DNA of 64,000 bases from CP2-2F sp034436355 (GTDB lineage: Bacteria; Chloroflexota; Anaerolineae; Aggregatilineales; UBA2796), in assembly GCA_034436355.1 (NCBI GenBank), contig DAOTVQ010000016.1:62001-126000 (forward strand), read 5' to 3'. The notes below the pieces were generated by a model, which had not been told where the DNA came from, made no database searches, and worked only from the letters and a program-made list of their open reading frames with translations. Position 1 is the first letter of the stretch. Every line of letters begins with the position of its first letter. The position numbers and the translations under genes were made by a program. Shown here in pieces: positions 51,968 through 60,815 of this stretch.

Positions 51968-53020
51968 TTATTCTGTAAAGCGCACCGATTCCAAAATTGC
52001 TTTGAAGATCGGCTGGTAGGCGCGGTAAAACAACAGTGGTGCGCTCCAACGGATGACGGTGATCTGATCGGGTGCGCGCTGCACAGCGATGAACACAAGA
52101 TGCTGCGCGCTGATCGGATCGAACGTCTCGTGGCGCAGCGCAGGGCGTCCGCCGATCTGTTCAGCGCTCAGCGGCGCGGAGTCATCCAAGCCAAACAGCG
52201 CCCGCACCGCCTGATTAAAGGGCTGTCCTTGCGGCAATATGCCCTGCGTGCCAAGCACAAGCAGCGCGCCGTTGGCAAGGGCGCTGTTATCAGCATAGAG
52301 CGCACTCTCGTTGGTGCGGTAGGCATTGGCTGTGGCGGCAATCGGCTCAGGTTGCCAACCTTGCGGCAGCCTGAGTTGCACGCCGCCAGCTTCAAAGGAA
52401 GACACCGCATCACTCAATGGCGGCGCGGCAACATCCCGTGCGCTGAGCAAGCGTGCTGAAGCACGTATTTCTGCAAAGACGGTCACGAAGTTTGCCCATT
52501 GATCACCGCGTGCAATGCCGCTAAGCGCGGCATAACGTCCATCCGGCAGCAGGAAGGCAAAACTTTGCCCATACAACCCACGCTCGGGATTCTCCACTTC
52601 GGCAAAGCCTGCATCCAAGCCCGCCAATGTGCCTAAGGCAGATGTCTCCACAATCAGCGAGTTGCCAATGGTCAGGTTGAGCGCAATGGCAATTTCGGTT
52701 AAGGCGCTGCCTTTGGGCAAGCCGAGTTCCTCGACAGGATCAATAATTCGCAGCGCCACAATGGGCTGCTCAAGCGTGCCACTCAGCGCTGCGGATGGAT
52801 CAGCACCTAAGAGCATTTGCCCATTGATGAACAGTGGCGCACGCCATGCGGCAGGGTAATTCAGGGCGATGCCCACATCCCAATAAGTGATGCTATTGGT
52901 CAGCGCATTGGGATCGGGCAGAGCAGCGGCAGGTGTCGCCGTTGGTGGATCATCCGCCCGAACAGGCGCAAAGCTGCTGAGCAGCATCAGCGCAGCACAG
53001 ATCAAAGCAAGGCGGCGCAT
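51968..53020 (-). CDS. Secreted protein with two DUF1795/PsbP-like repeats
   Basis: A 350-residue protein with a signal peptide (LALICAALMLLSSFAPVRAD). Two similar halves are visible: SITYWDVGIALNYPAAWRAP and VSSFEAGGVQLRLPQGWQPE start each copy, matching the PsbP/DUF1795-like fold. Role unknown, probably surface-located. The gene follows bcp directly and precedes the M23 gene in the same direction. Confidence 0.65.
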   Translation of the reverse strand: MRRLALICAALMLLSSFAPVRADDPPTATPAAALPDPNALTNSITYWDVGIALNYPAAWRAPLFINGQMLLGADPSAALSGTLEQPIVALRIIDPVEELGLPKGSALTEIAIALNLTIGNSLIVETSALGTLAGLDAGFAEVENPERGLYGQSFAFLLPDGRYAALSGIARGDQWANFVTVFAEIRASARLLSARDVAAPPLSDAVSSFEAGGVQLRLPQGWQPEPIAATANAYRTNESALYADNSALANGALLVLGTQGILPQGQPFNQAVRALFGLDDSAPLSAEQIGGRPALRHETFDPISAQHLVFIAVQRAPDQITVIRWSAPLLFYRAYQPIFKAILESVRFTE

Positions 53021-53491
53021 TTAGGCATCCTTCAGCAAGGCAGCCACACCTTTTTTCACGCTGTCCTTCGGGCTGATCTTGACTTCCGCCGCCTCGATCT
53101 TGCCCTCAGCATCCACCACGAAATGCGAACGGATAATGCCCATATACTTCTTGCCATACATGCTTTTTTCGCCCCACACGCCGAAGGCATCCGCTAAGCG
53201 GTGATCAGGGTCACTGAGCAGGATGTAGGGTAGGCTTTCTTTGGCACGCCATTTGGCAAGTGCTTTCGGCGCGTCGGGACTGATGCCGATCACCAGCGCA
53301 CCCTTTGCCTCAATCTGTGGGAAGGCATCGCGGAAGCCGCACGCCTGATCGGTGCAGCCCGAGGTGCCAGCCTTCGGGAAGAAGAAGATCAGCAGGCGTT
53401 TGCCCAGATATTGCGCTAAGGTTACGCTCTGTTCCATGTCATCTTGCAGGCTGATGCCCGCCAGTGCTTGCAGAGTCGGCAGATCGCTCAT
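53021..53491 (-). CDS. bcp: Thioredoxin-dependent peroxiredoxin (Bcp/PrxQ)
   Basis: A 156-residue peroxiredoxin: LIFFFPKAGTSGCTDQACGF, with the peroxidatic Cys (TSGCT, where TPGCT is canonical) and the resolving Cys five residues later, as in 2-Cys PrxQ. SDPDHRLADAFGVWGEK and the conserved Arg in IRSHFVVD follow. It reduces peroxides with thioredoxin in the cytoplasm. It ends directly against the start of the DUF1795-like gene. Confidence 0.94.
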   Translation of the reverse strand: MSDLPTLQALAGISLQDDMEQSVTLAQYLGKRLLIFFFPKAGTSGCTDQACGFRDAFPQIEAKGALVIGISPDAPKALAKWRAKESLPYILLSDPDHRLADAFGVWGEKSMYGKKYMGIIRSHFVVDAEGKIEAAEVKISPKDSVKKGVAALLKDA

Positions 53492-53551
53492 CGCAGAGTG
53501 CTTTCATTCAAGGTTAGCTGATAGATGCCATTATACAGCGTGCGGCACTGA

Positions 53552-54346
53552 TCAACCAACTGCTGCCGCCGCCAAGAGGGCAACAAAGATGCCGTAGCCT
53601 AGTTCGCTGAAGCCGATCACTTTGGTTGGCACAGCCGCAGGCGCGATCAAACCTTTGGCGGCACGTGCCAGCAGCACACCGAAAGCAAGCGGCAATGTTA
53701 TGCCTACCGTCCCTGCTGCCCACAGTGCGCCGAAGGTAAACACGGCTGCCACGTGCAAGATCAGCGTGCCTTCGATCCGCACCGCCTCGCGGCGCGCACG
53801 GCGTAAACGCACACGCACATACACAATCGAGATAAGCGCACGCACTGCTATGATCAACCACAGCAGGAATGCCGTTGGCGCCGCCAAGCCGCCTGCCAGC
53901 CCGATCATCGCCGCAGAGGCACCTAACGCCCATGCGCCGCTGATCTCTGGGAGCAGTGCGCGCCCTTGATTACGCGCCGCATAGCCAACTTGGATGAGCG
54001 CCAATGGCACAGCAATCAGCAGCGGCGCCAAGAAAGCCTGGCGTGCGCTTAAGAGCGCCAACACGCCGCCAATCACGGCAAGCCCGCCAAACAGCGCGGC
54101 GAAGCGCTCTGCCAACATAGTGCGTGGGTAGAACTTGCCGCGCAGCCGATCCTTGAGGGCAAGTTTAAGCGGCTGCTGCATCATGAAGACGCCAAAAGCC
54201 GCAACGCCAAGCGCGACGCCTGCCCACGAAAACGCCACCAACAAACCCAGCAGGATCGGCTCGCTCAAGAAGCCCCACGCACCATGTTCAGTCGGTAGGA
54301 CGACGCTGCGCCATGTGCTGCGCGCCTTTGTGGTTGAACTGTTCAT
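53552..54346 (-). CDS. YwiC-like membrane protein
   Basis: About 264 residues from ATG 54346 (GGGAAG upstream). Opens with the family motif LPTEHGAWGFLSEPILLGLL and has about eight hydrophobic segments; FYPRTMLAERFAALF lies in the first loop. In Bacillus, ywiC sits by fnr and the nitrate respiration genes. Here it lies 9 nt from the DUF1858 gene, facing a Crp/Fnr regulator, which repeats that association. Role: unknown, linked to anaerobic or nitrogen-oxide metabolism by neighbours. Confidence 0.82.
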   Translation of the reverse strand: MNSSTTKARSTWRSVVLPTEHGAWGFLSEPILLGLLVAFSWAGVALGVAAFGVFMMQQPLKLALKDRLRGKFYPRTMLAERFAALFGGLAVIGGVLALLSARQAFLAPLLIAVPLALIQVGYAARNQGRALLPEISGAWALGASAAMIGLAGGLAAPTAFLLWLIIAVRALISIVYVRVRLRRARREAVRIEGTLILHVAAVFTFGALWAAGTVGITLPLAFGVLLARAAKGLIAPAAVPTKVIGFSELGYGIFVALLAAAAVG

Positions 54347-54379
54347 CACAACACTTCCCATCAGCTTCACCTCAAATCT

Positions 54380-54616
54380 TTAAGAGCGATCATGTGCCTG
54401 CGGCGCGTTTGGCGCAATAACATGCCTTAAATCAGCCATAAATGCCTGTATATCTATGCCGTAAATCTCGGTGAGATCGTGCAAGGTGTGGAAACATGCC
54501 AGCCAACAGCCAACGCACGCGAAACGCCACTGCACAAAGGCTTGTGCCGCCTGTGGGTAGCGGGTGAGCAACTGTTCGATATGAGTATCTTCCGAGATCG
54601 TAGCTTGGTCAGACAT
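54380..54616 (-). CDS. DUF1858 redox-disulfide-like small protein
   Basis: A 78-residue protein. The pattern TISEDTHIEQLLTRYPQAAQAF then FACVGCWLAC and TEIYGIDIQAFMADL matches the DUF1858 (hybrid-cluster-protein-associated redox disulfide) domain, with Cys34 and Cys37 as a CxxC pair and Cys41 nearby. Members are tied to anaerobic nitrogen and nitric-oxide metabolism. It begins 61 bp from the edge of an FNR-type box and is likely its activated target. Confidence 0.88.
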   Translation of the reverse strand: MSDQATISEDTHIEQLLTRYPQAAQAFVQWRFACVGCWLACFHTLHDLTEIYGIDIQAFMADLRHVIAPNAPQAHDRS

Positions 54617-54648
54617 GGTATACGCCCCCTGTCAAACGCCGTAAGGCT

Positions 54649-54654
54649 AGGATA
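54649..54654 (-). promoter_or_regulatory. -10 box for the DUF1858-ywiC operon
   Basis: On the minus strand TATCCT at 54654-54649 would place the transcription start near 54642. The centre of the FNR-type box (54683.5) is then about 41.5 bp upstream, the class II activator position. No -35 box is needed in that arrangement. Confidence 0.5.
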
Positions 54655-54676
54655 CACTATGCCTTTGTGACCGTTC

Positions 54677-54690
54677 TTGATGTGGATCAA
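54677..54690. promoter_or_regulatory. FNR/DNR-type binding site
   Basis: TTGATGTGGATCAA, a perfect TTGAT-N4-ATCAA palindrome. It lies in the divergent gap, 6 nt before the GTG start of the Crp/Fnr gene and at -41.5 of the DUF1858 operon. The same protein would activate the left operon and could repress its own gene by covering the translation start region. Confidence 0.85.
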
Positions 54691-54695
54691 CCGCC

Positions 54696-55391
54696 GTGAT
54701 GACGCCCAATGCTGCGCCTAAACGCCCCGAACTCTTTGCCGATCTGCCACCGCACCTCTATGAACAGCTCTTGCGAACTGCCCGCACTTGCCAGATTCGC
54801 AATGGCGAACACCTCTTTCATCAAGGTGAGCCAGCCCAGCGCTTCTACCTGTTGCAGCGCGGCAGGTTGCGCCTTGTGCAGCATACGCCCGAAGGTAAAG
54901 ATGTAACGTTGGCAACCTTCAGCGAAGGTGACCTGATCGGTTTGTTGGTGGCGCTTAGTGCTGAGCCATATCCAGCAACGGCTGAGGCGTTGGAAGATTG
55001 CGAACTCTTGGCGCTGCAAGGCACGCCGATGTGGGCGGTGATGCAGCAGCACGCGCCGCTTGCCGTCCGTGTGGTGCAGATGCTTGCCGCACGCCTGCAC
55101 GAGGCGCATGAGCGCATCCGTGAGCTGAGCGTTGAGCGCGTGCAGCAGCGCCTAGCGCGCTCGTTGGTGCGTTTGGCGCGCAAAGTTGGCGTGAAGCAGG
55201 CGGATGGCAGCATTTACCTTGATGTGCGCCTGAGCCGCCAAGATTTGGCGCAGATGAACGGCACAACCTTAGAGACGGTCAGCCGCACCTTGACGGCATG
55301 GCAGCGCGAAGGCTTGCTAGAGGTCGGACGCGAGCAGATCACACTCATCAAACCGCACGATTTGGTGCTGATCGCCGACGATCTCCCGTAA
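54696..55391 (+). CDS. Crp/Fnr-family regulator (DNR-like)
   Basis: A 231-residue regulator from GTG 54696 (or ATG 54699). N-terminal cyclic-nucleotide-binding-like domain (FHQGEPAQRFYLLQRGRLRLV) and C-terminal HTH with SRQDLAQMNGTTLETVSRTL, where E-SR matches the FNR-type DNA contact residues. The four Cys of O2-sensing FNR are not present (only Cys near residue 32 and 102), so it is more like DNR/NnrR-type haem or other effector sensors. Divergent from the DUF1858-ywiC operon, with a consensus FNR box between. Confidence 0.9.
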   Translation: MMTPNAAPKRPELFADLPPHLYEQLLRTARTCQIRNGEHLFHQGEPAQRFYLLQRGRLRLVQHTPEGKDVTLATFSEGDLIGLLVALSAEPYPATAEALEDCELLALQGTPMWAVMQQHAPLAVRVVQMLAARLHEAHERIRELSVERVQQRLARSLVRLARKVGVKQADGSIYLDVRLSRQDLAQMNGTTLETVSRTLTAWQREGLLEVGREQITLIKPHDLVLIADDLP

Positions 55392-55464
55392 GGCTTGGCA
55401 GCGCAACCCTAAAACCGCTATATTTGCCTGTGACACATTCAGATGGAAAGGACTGACCGCGCCT

Positions 55465-56517
55465 ATGGCATACTACCTTGCCCTGCTTTCGCCAAGCGCC
55501 TACGAATCCTTCACCGATACGCTGCATTTTCCTGCTTGGCGCGCTCAGACACTGGCTGCTTTGCAAGTGGGTGACCACCTGATTGCCTATCTGCCTGCTT
55601 TGGCACGTTGGGTCGGTGTGTTGGAAGGGCTGGCAGCACCACAAGGCGCGCAAGTCCGCGTGGCACCATCGGTATGGCTTACCAAAGAACAAGGTGTGCC
55701 GCTCACGCATAATCGCCTGTGGATGACGCTCTCTTTCACGCGCCAGCGCGATAAAGGCATGGCAAGTGCCATCCCGACCTTGCGGACAACGCTCACAGCA
55801 CTGAGCGAAACGGATGGCAGCTTCCTTGCAGACTTTTTGCGTGCCTACGCTGAAGGCGGGCAGCAAACTGCCTATGATGAGACAGCTTATGCTGCATTGT
55901 TGGCACGCCGCCTTACGCGCAGCGATGGGCGCAGCCTGATCGCCGCCATGCCTGATCTGCATGATATGGCGATTGAGGAGCTTTTCAACAGCAACATCGA
56001 GGCGCGTGAAACCGTTCGCGTGCAAGCGCTGCTGGCTGACACGGGCGCGAAAATGGGCTATACAATTTGGATTCCGCATGAGGATCGCTCGGCAATCTTC
56101 CGTGAGTGGAAGCCGAAACAGCGCCCAATGCTTGACTCCTTTGAAGTATTTGACTTGGATACGCTGACGCGAGAGACAATCGAACGCTTTGACATGCTCT
56201 GGCTGCAAGGCGATCAGATTGTGCGCGCCTTTGAGATTGAACACAGCTATTCGATCTATCTCGGTGTGCTGCGTGCTGCTGATCTTTTCAGCCTTCAGCC
56301 GCAAGCTGCCACTCGCGTTCACCTCGTGGCGCCGGATTCGCGCCGTGAGCGCATTTTTCAAGAGGTGCAGCGCCCTGTTTTCAGCCTGATGCAGCCACTG
56401 CCACTGCGCGATCTGCTCACCTATATTTCATATGATGGCGTGCGCGATTTTGCCGCCCAAACATTGCACCCTTATGGTGCGGCTGCCTTAGATGCCTTTG
56501 CAGAGGCAATTGAATAA
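55465..56517 (+). CDS. EVE-like + PD-(D/E)XK-like nuclease fusion
   Basis: A 350-residue protein. Residues 1-60 read like an EVE/PUA-type base reader (YYLALLSPSAYESF; LQVGDHLIAYLPALARWVGVLEG). The C-terminal half, from about residue 178, has VQALLADTGAKMGY, IWIPHEDR, then FDMLWLQGDQIVRAFEIEH with Asp243, Glu257 and Glu259 as candidate metal ligands, followed by SIYLGVLRAADL and VHLVAPDSRRERIFQEVQRPVF. This is the pattern of Mrr-like restriction enzymes. A modification-dependent endonuclease is a reasonable prediction. No methyltransferase is adjacent, which suits that mode. Confidence 0.68.
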   Translation: MAYYLALLSPSAYESFTDTLHFPAWRAQTLAALQVGDHLIAYLPALARWVGVLEGLAAPQGAQVRVAPSVWLTKEQGVPLTHNRLWMTLSFTRQRDKGMASAIPTLRTTLTALSETDGSFLADFLRAYAEGGQQTAYDETAYAALLARRLTRSDGRSLIAAMPDLHDMAIEELFNSNIEARETVRVQALLADTGAKMGYTIWIPHEDRSAIFREWKPKQRPMLDSFEVFDLDTLTRETIERFDMLWLQGDQIVRAFEIEHSYSIYLGVLRAADLFSLQPQAATRVHLVAPDSRRERIFQEVQRPVFSLMQPLPLRDLLTYISYDGVRDFAAQTLHPYGAAALDAFAEAIE

Positions 56518-56676
56518 GTGCTAAGCGCATAAGGAACAGAACCACCGCCTATGGAGCGCCCAAGGCGCACTTCACAGGTAAAACCCTGCAACGCCACTCC
56601 AATTTTTGAACCAGCCGATCCACTTTTCAGTACTTTCCCTAAGTTAGAGCGCTTCCCCAATTTCACTTTTGTGCGG

Positions 56677-56682
56677 TATAAT
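56677..56682 (+). promoter_or_regulatory. -10 box of the leader region before the EamA gene
   Basis: Perfect TATAAT at 56677-56682; -35 region weak. It predicts a transcript that starts near 56689, reads a 30-codon ORF, and continues about 160 nt to the EamA gene. Confidence 0.45.
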
Positions 56683-56713
56683 TCATATATCGTTGGTGAA
56701 TTATGAGGCGCTT

Positions 56714-56806
56714 ATGCGTACAGCCTTCTTTCTGAAATATCACATCCACTGCCTGCATCACTTCTATCAGCGCGCCACAGGTGCTGATAGCCTCGTCGAT
56801 CACTGA
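56714..56806 (+). CDS. Small His-rich ORF, possible leader peptide
   Basis: A 30-residue ORF (MRTAFFLKYHIHCLHHFYQ then RATGADSLVDH) with six His, five of them within residues 10-16 and 30, preceded by GAGG at 5-nt spacing and a TATAAT promoter. Clusters of one amino acid near the start of a short ORF are typical of attenuator leader peptides. The downstream EamA exporter could be an amino-acid exporter controlled in this way. AGGGTGACCCT (near 56913) is a short palindrome before the gene. Chance is possible. Confidence 0.35.
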   Translation: MRTAFFLKYHIHCLHHFYQRATGADSLVDH

Positions 56807-56964
56807 CTTCCCCAGCGCTGCTCAACTGAATACGGTCAGCCTTGCACCTCATTGTGTTGTGTGTGTGCGCTGTGCCGTGCCTAGCTTTCGTCCGTTTTCT
56901 ATCTGCTAATAAGGGTGACCCTAAAACCTAGATGTGATACCTGACACCATTCTCAGAGGATATT

Positions 56965-57885
56965 ATGATCAACTCTGCCATACAGCGCCGCGCTACGCTG
57001 AAAATCAACACAGCCTTTGCTGCGATGATCATCTCAGCTGCCCTATGGGGAAGCGGCACCGTCTTTAGCAAATACACACTCGCCTATCTGCCGCCACTCA
57101 CGCTCATTACCCTTGAACTGATCGCAAGCTGCACAATGCTCTGGCTGCTGCTGCTACGCAAGGGCAAGCCAAGCCACCTGAACCGTCGCACCGTTCAGCA
57201 CGCTTGGGCGGGCATTCTGGAGCCGGGTTTAACCTACCTCTTTTTCACGCTCGGTCTAACGCTTACCTCTGCCAGCAATGCCACACTGATCATGGCGACT
57301 GAACCCGTGATCGTGATTATCTTGGCATGGTGGCTGCTGCGGGAACGTGTCGCGCCATACCTGTGGCTGCTCATCCTTGCCGTGATGCTTGGCACACTTT
57401 TGGTAACATTAGACGGCGGCGGCGAAGGCACACAGGATTTGCTCGGCGATTTCTTTATCGTGCTTGGCACCATCAGCACCGCCCTGTACACCATTTTCTC
57501 GCGGGCGGGCGCACGCCAAATGCCGCCGCTGCTCTTGGCAACCCTGCAACAGACGTGCGGCTTGCTCTTTGTGCTGCTGCTGCTGCCTGTAGAGTGGCTG
57601 AGCATTGGCATTCCGCAGCTTGCCGCGCTGCCGCTGCACGTTTGGCTGATCGTTATTTTCACGGGCATTACACAGAGTGCGCTTGCTTTCTGGCTCTATC
57701 TGTGGGCGCTCAAGGTGATCCCTGCTACACAAGCAGCACTTTTGCTGACCCTGATCCCGATTTTCGGCGTGAGCAGTGCCGCCTTGCTGCTTGGTGAGCA
57801 GATGACTTGGTTGCAGGTGAGCGGCGGCGGGCTGATTTTGGTGGCAATACTCTACGTGCGCGCCAAAGGCGTTACCCACGTCTAG
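56965..57885 (+). CDS. EamA/DMT-family transporter
   Basis: A 306-residue protein with ten hydrophobic segments in two homologous halves (AALWGSGTVFSKYTLAYLPP in the first, GTISTALYTIFSRAGARQMP in the second), the EamA/RhaT fold. Members export amino acids, purines or other metabolites. Hallmarks such as ATEPVIVIILAWWLLRERV and LTLIPIFGVSSAALLLGEQ are clear. It follows a 447-bp stretch holding only the small ORF and control-like elements. Confidence 0.92.
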   Translation: MINSAIQRRATLKINTAFAAMIISAALWGSGTVFSKYTLAYLPPLTLITLELIASCTMLWLLLLRKGKPSHLNRRTVQHAWAGILEPGLTYLFFTLGLTLTSASNATLIMATEPVIVIILAWWLLRERVAPYLWLLILAVMLGTLLVTLDGGGEGTQDLLGDFFIVLGTISTALYTIFSRAGARQMPPLLLATLQQTCGLLFVLLLLPVEWLSIGIPQLAALPLHVWLIVIFTGITQSALAFWLYLWALKVIPATQAALLLTLIPIFGVSSAALLLGEQMTWLQVSGGGLILVAILYVRAKGVTHV

Positions 57886-58513
57886 CGCTTGGTTGCCAAA
57901 AAGCGGTGAATGCGCTCGTTCACTTGCTCGGCTGCATCGTAAATAGCGGCATGTCCCACATTTGGCAGAATTTCGGCGCGCACGTCAGGCATGTGACTCA
58001 TGGCGCGCCGCACCGCTTTGCCTGAGTCGAAAATGCCCTCGTGCTGCCCAACCAACAGCAGGGTCGGCACACGCACACTTTGCAGCACACGCACGGAGAT
58101 TCGCCGCGCACAAATTTGATCAGGGCGCGTGCGCCGTGCAGCGTTTCACGGGCAGTTGGTTTGGCGCTCATGCCTGCCAGCGCACCCGCGTTATAGTGCT
58201 TCACAACCAAACTCAGTGCGTAAAACACCTCGCGGTTAAACTTTAAGCCGCTGCGTGGCGGCACAAAGACCATCCGCATCAGGCGCTGCCCGGCGTGCGT
58301 CGGATCGCTGCGCAGATTCAGCACCAACGGCACACCGCTGCGCCAATAGATGCGAAAGGGCGCAATTCCAACCGGACTGAGCAAAACGGCATGGCTAACC
58401 CGCTGCGGCGCAAAGGCGGCAAAGCGCATCACCATCCAGCCGCCCAAACACACGCCCGCCAGTGCCGCCTGTGCCAGCCCTAGCCCATCCAGCACATCTC
58501 CCAGCCACAGCCA
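57882..58513 (-). pseudogene. Truncated, frameshifted alpha/beta hydrolase
   Basis: From the break at 58513 the frame reads WLWLGDVLDGLGLAQAAL, then AGVCLGGWMV (nucleophile elbow, here Cys in place of the usual Ser), and SPVGIAPFRI. At 58100-58101 the frame shifts by one: the next frame continues SVRVLQSVRVPTLLLVGQHEGIFD and ends with the His region NVGHAAIYD. Adding one A restores the frame. The first third of the hydrolase (oxyanion strand and earlier) is missing: a TGA at 58514-58516, the end of the island gene, lies exactly at the left boundary. The lost part is not found on the other side of the island. Confidence 0.75.
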
Positions 58514-60815
58514 TCATAAAGAAAAATAACGTTGAAATGTGGCATGGAGAAATTTATATGCCCCTCCAATTTTGATCATTAATTTCCGTTGACATAGAAA
58601 CTCTAAAAATGATGCGTAATTTAAAGGTGCATATCCACGTGCAGCCAGAAACAACCGCAATATAAAGTGCATTATTATAGATTTTCCTGGGACATAATCA
58701 AGATTAAATGTCCTGTTCAAATTATTGAAATGCAATAAAGACCCGACTAGAAAGCCAGCAATACCCCATGAGAGACCGATAACTGCACCTTGTTCATATC
58801 CCCAAACAGAGCCAAATCCCAAATAAGATATAATAGACCATGATAGCATAAATATACTTCCTGTAATTATTGCGCTTTTTGCTGTTTTTATCATTCCATA
58901 ATTAGGAATAATTTTTTTAGGGACACCACGTTGAACTAACCCATACGACACTCCTAAACTAAGTGGGCAGATAAGAGAGAAAACTATAAAACATGCATTT
59001 GCTATTTCATCACCCACAGATCCAGCTGCTGAATAATATAATACAATTCCTAATACAAGACCAACTATAGACCAAAATAGCATTCCTGCAATGGAGAATT
59101 TCCACGACCAGTTTACCAAGTCAACAGTTTTAATTACTTCATCTATATGACGTTTATTTAAATAAACAGAGATAGAAAAATAATAAGGCAAAGATGACAT
59201 TAGAAATCCTAAACAAGCGAGAATTAGTCCGATTTTTAGATCGAAGACAATATAACCACCAACCAAGAATGGTAATCCGAAACCTAAGCCAACAAAAAGA
59301 GAGTTCACAAATCTTCTTTGTGGATAGATCAACATCCAGCTAGCTACAAACCATGATATTCCCAGACTGATCCCAACTGGCAACACAAAAGATGATGGAA
59401 GAGCATTTGCCGCAGCGATCATAAACGCACAACTTACTGAAGTAGAAACCAACAAAGATATTATCGTTTTAGAAAGAATGAAATAAAGTGTAATGTCTCT
59501 TTTATTTATTAACCAATTAGGCTGTATGTTTTCTATAAGAAAAACAGATTGAGAATTTTTTCCATCTGACTAGCAAGAAACTTAATCCATCGATGTATAT
59601 CTTCTATATCATAAACATCATTATCTTTTGAGAGCCATTTTTTTGCATACTCGCCAACTAATGCTTCTACAAGTCCGCTTTCACCTTTATAGTTACTAAT
59701 TAAATTTGATGAACTTAGTTCCAAAAATAGAAATAAAATAAACGGTGTTTTGCATGACTCCATGAGGTTCTTGTTTGCAGCTAATTGATCTGCCAACCAT
59801 TTAGATTTATCTGAGTTAATTTTGTCAAGATAATAATATAGCGCCTCTTCTGTTAATGGTTGGATGGTTGCACTTTTTCTTAAATTCAGCCTTTGATTTA
59901 AGTTCAGATATTCTTCTATTGTAGACGAAACAACCACCCCTATTTCTGGGAATTTATTTAAAAAGATATTGATAGATTTTATACATTCATTTTGGGTAGA
60001 AATAGATCCAATCTCATTTAACCCATCTAAAAGCAAGCAAAGCAAATTATTGTTTAGCCAATTTCCAGATATTGTAATAGGGATTTGATATTTACTTTGC
60101 AGCTCTTGTTTAATCCAATTCTCAATTGATAATTTAGAATTCCAAGATGATAAATTCAATAAAAAAGGCACGGGATGCCGCCGGTCATTATTCGCTAGTT
60201 CCAATAGACTTTTCATCAAGAGTAAAAGAGATGTCGTCTTACCACTGCCTGGATTACCTAAAACAAGTAACGAAGAATTAGACAAAGCATATGCATCTGC
60301 AATATTATTCAGTTGACTATACTTAACTGTAGATGGGCGCATTTCAAATGGATCATTGACATGCTGTCCTGACACGAAATACATTGTTGGGATTTCTTTT
60401 CCTTCATACATCAAATTCTCTAGAACATCCTCAATCCAATATGTAGTGATATTTTGTAAGACTAAGCTTCTATATTTATCATCATATGCACTACTTTTTT
60501 AAGAGAGCTTCTCGATATTACTTCTTGTAAAGCCTGAATGCGTGCTTTTTTATCCTCTCCAACTCTATTTTGTGCTAGTGATAGCAATTCGTTTAAAGCA
60601 AGTTGACCGTTATCAAGAGCCCCAAAATTAAACAAAGAACTTACAATTGCTCTTGTCGCTACGTCCGAAGATCCTATTATATTTATTGAGGGGCGGGATG
60701 AATTGCCGATAAAGATACTTTCTAGAATCGTTTGCCTCTCATGCTCAGTTCTAAACATAAATTCGCACAATTCACAGATCTCATCGTAGAACTTTTTATC
60801 CAATTTCTCCTCCAT
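58514..60815 (-). pseudogene. EAD-NACHT-transmembrane NTPase gene, broken in two places (A+T-rich island)
   Basis: Three consecutive frames make one protein of about 765 residues. Frame 1 (60815-60495) is a small helical effector-associated domain (FYDEICELCEFMFRTEHE; SSDVATRAIVSSLFNFGAL). Frame 2 (from inside T6 at 60495-60500 to 59533) is a NACHT NTPase: NITTYWIEDVLENLM, Walker A VLGNPGSGKTTSL, Walker B LLCLLLDGLNEIG, VVVSSTIEEYL. Frame 3 (59555-58514) continues QSVFLIENIQPNWL, a multi-pass membrane region, and ends with YASFLEFLCQRKLMIK and GGAYKFLHATFQRYF, the usual end of NACHT-membrane proteins. Each break is cured by one added A in a run of six (T6 at 60495-60500 and 59556-59561 on the plus strand). 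Such proteins are conflict sensors whose EAD recruits a matching effector. Confidence 0.75.

Noticed and set aside
53552..54346. Prenyltransferase (UbiA-like) identity for the YwiC-like protein
   Set aside because: Membrane pattern is similar, but the Asp-rich UbiA motifs are missing and the EHGAW opening fits YwiC.
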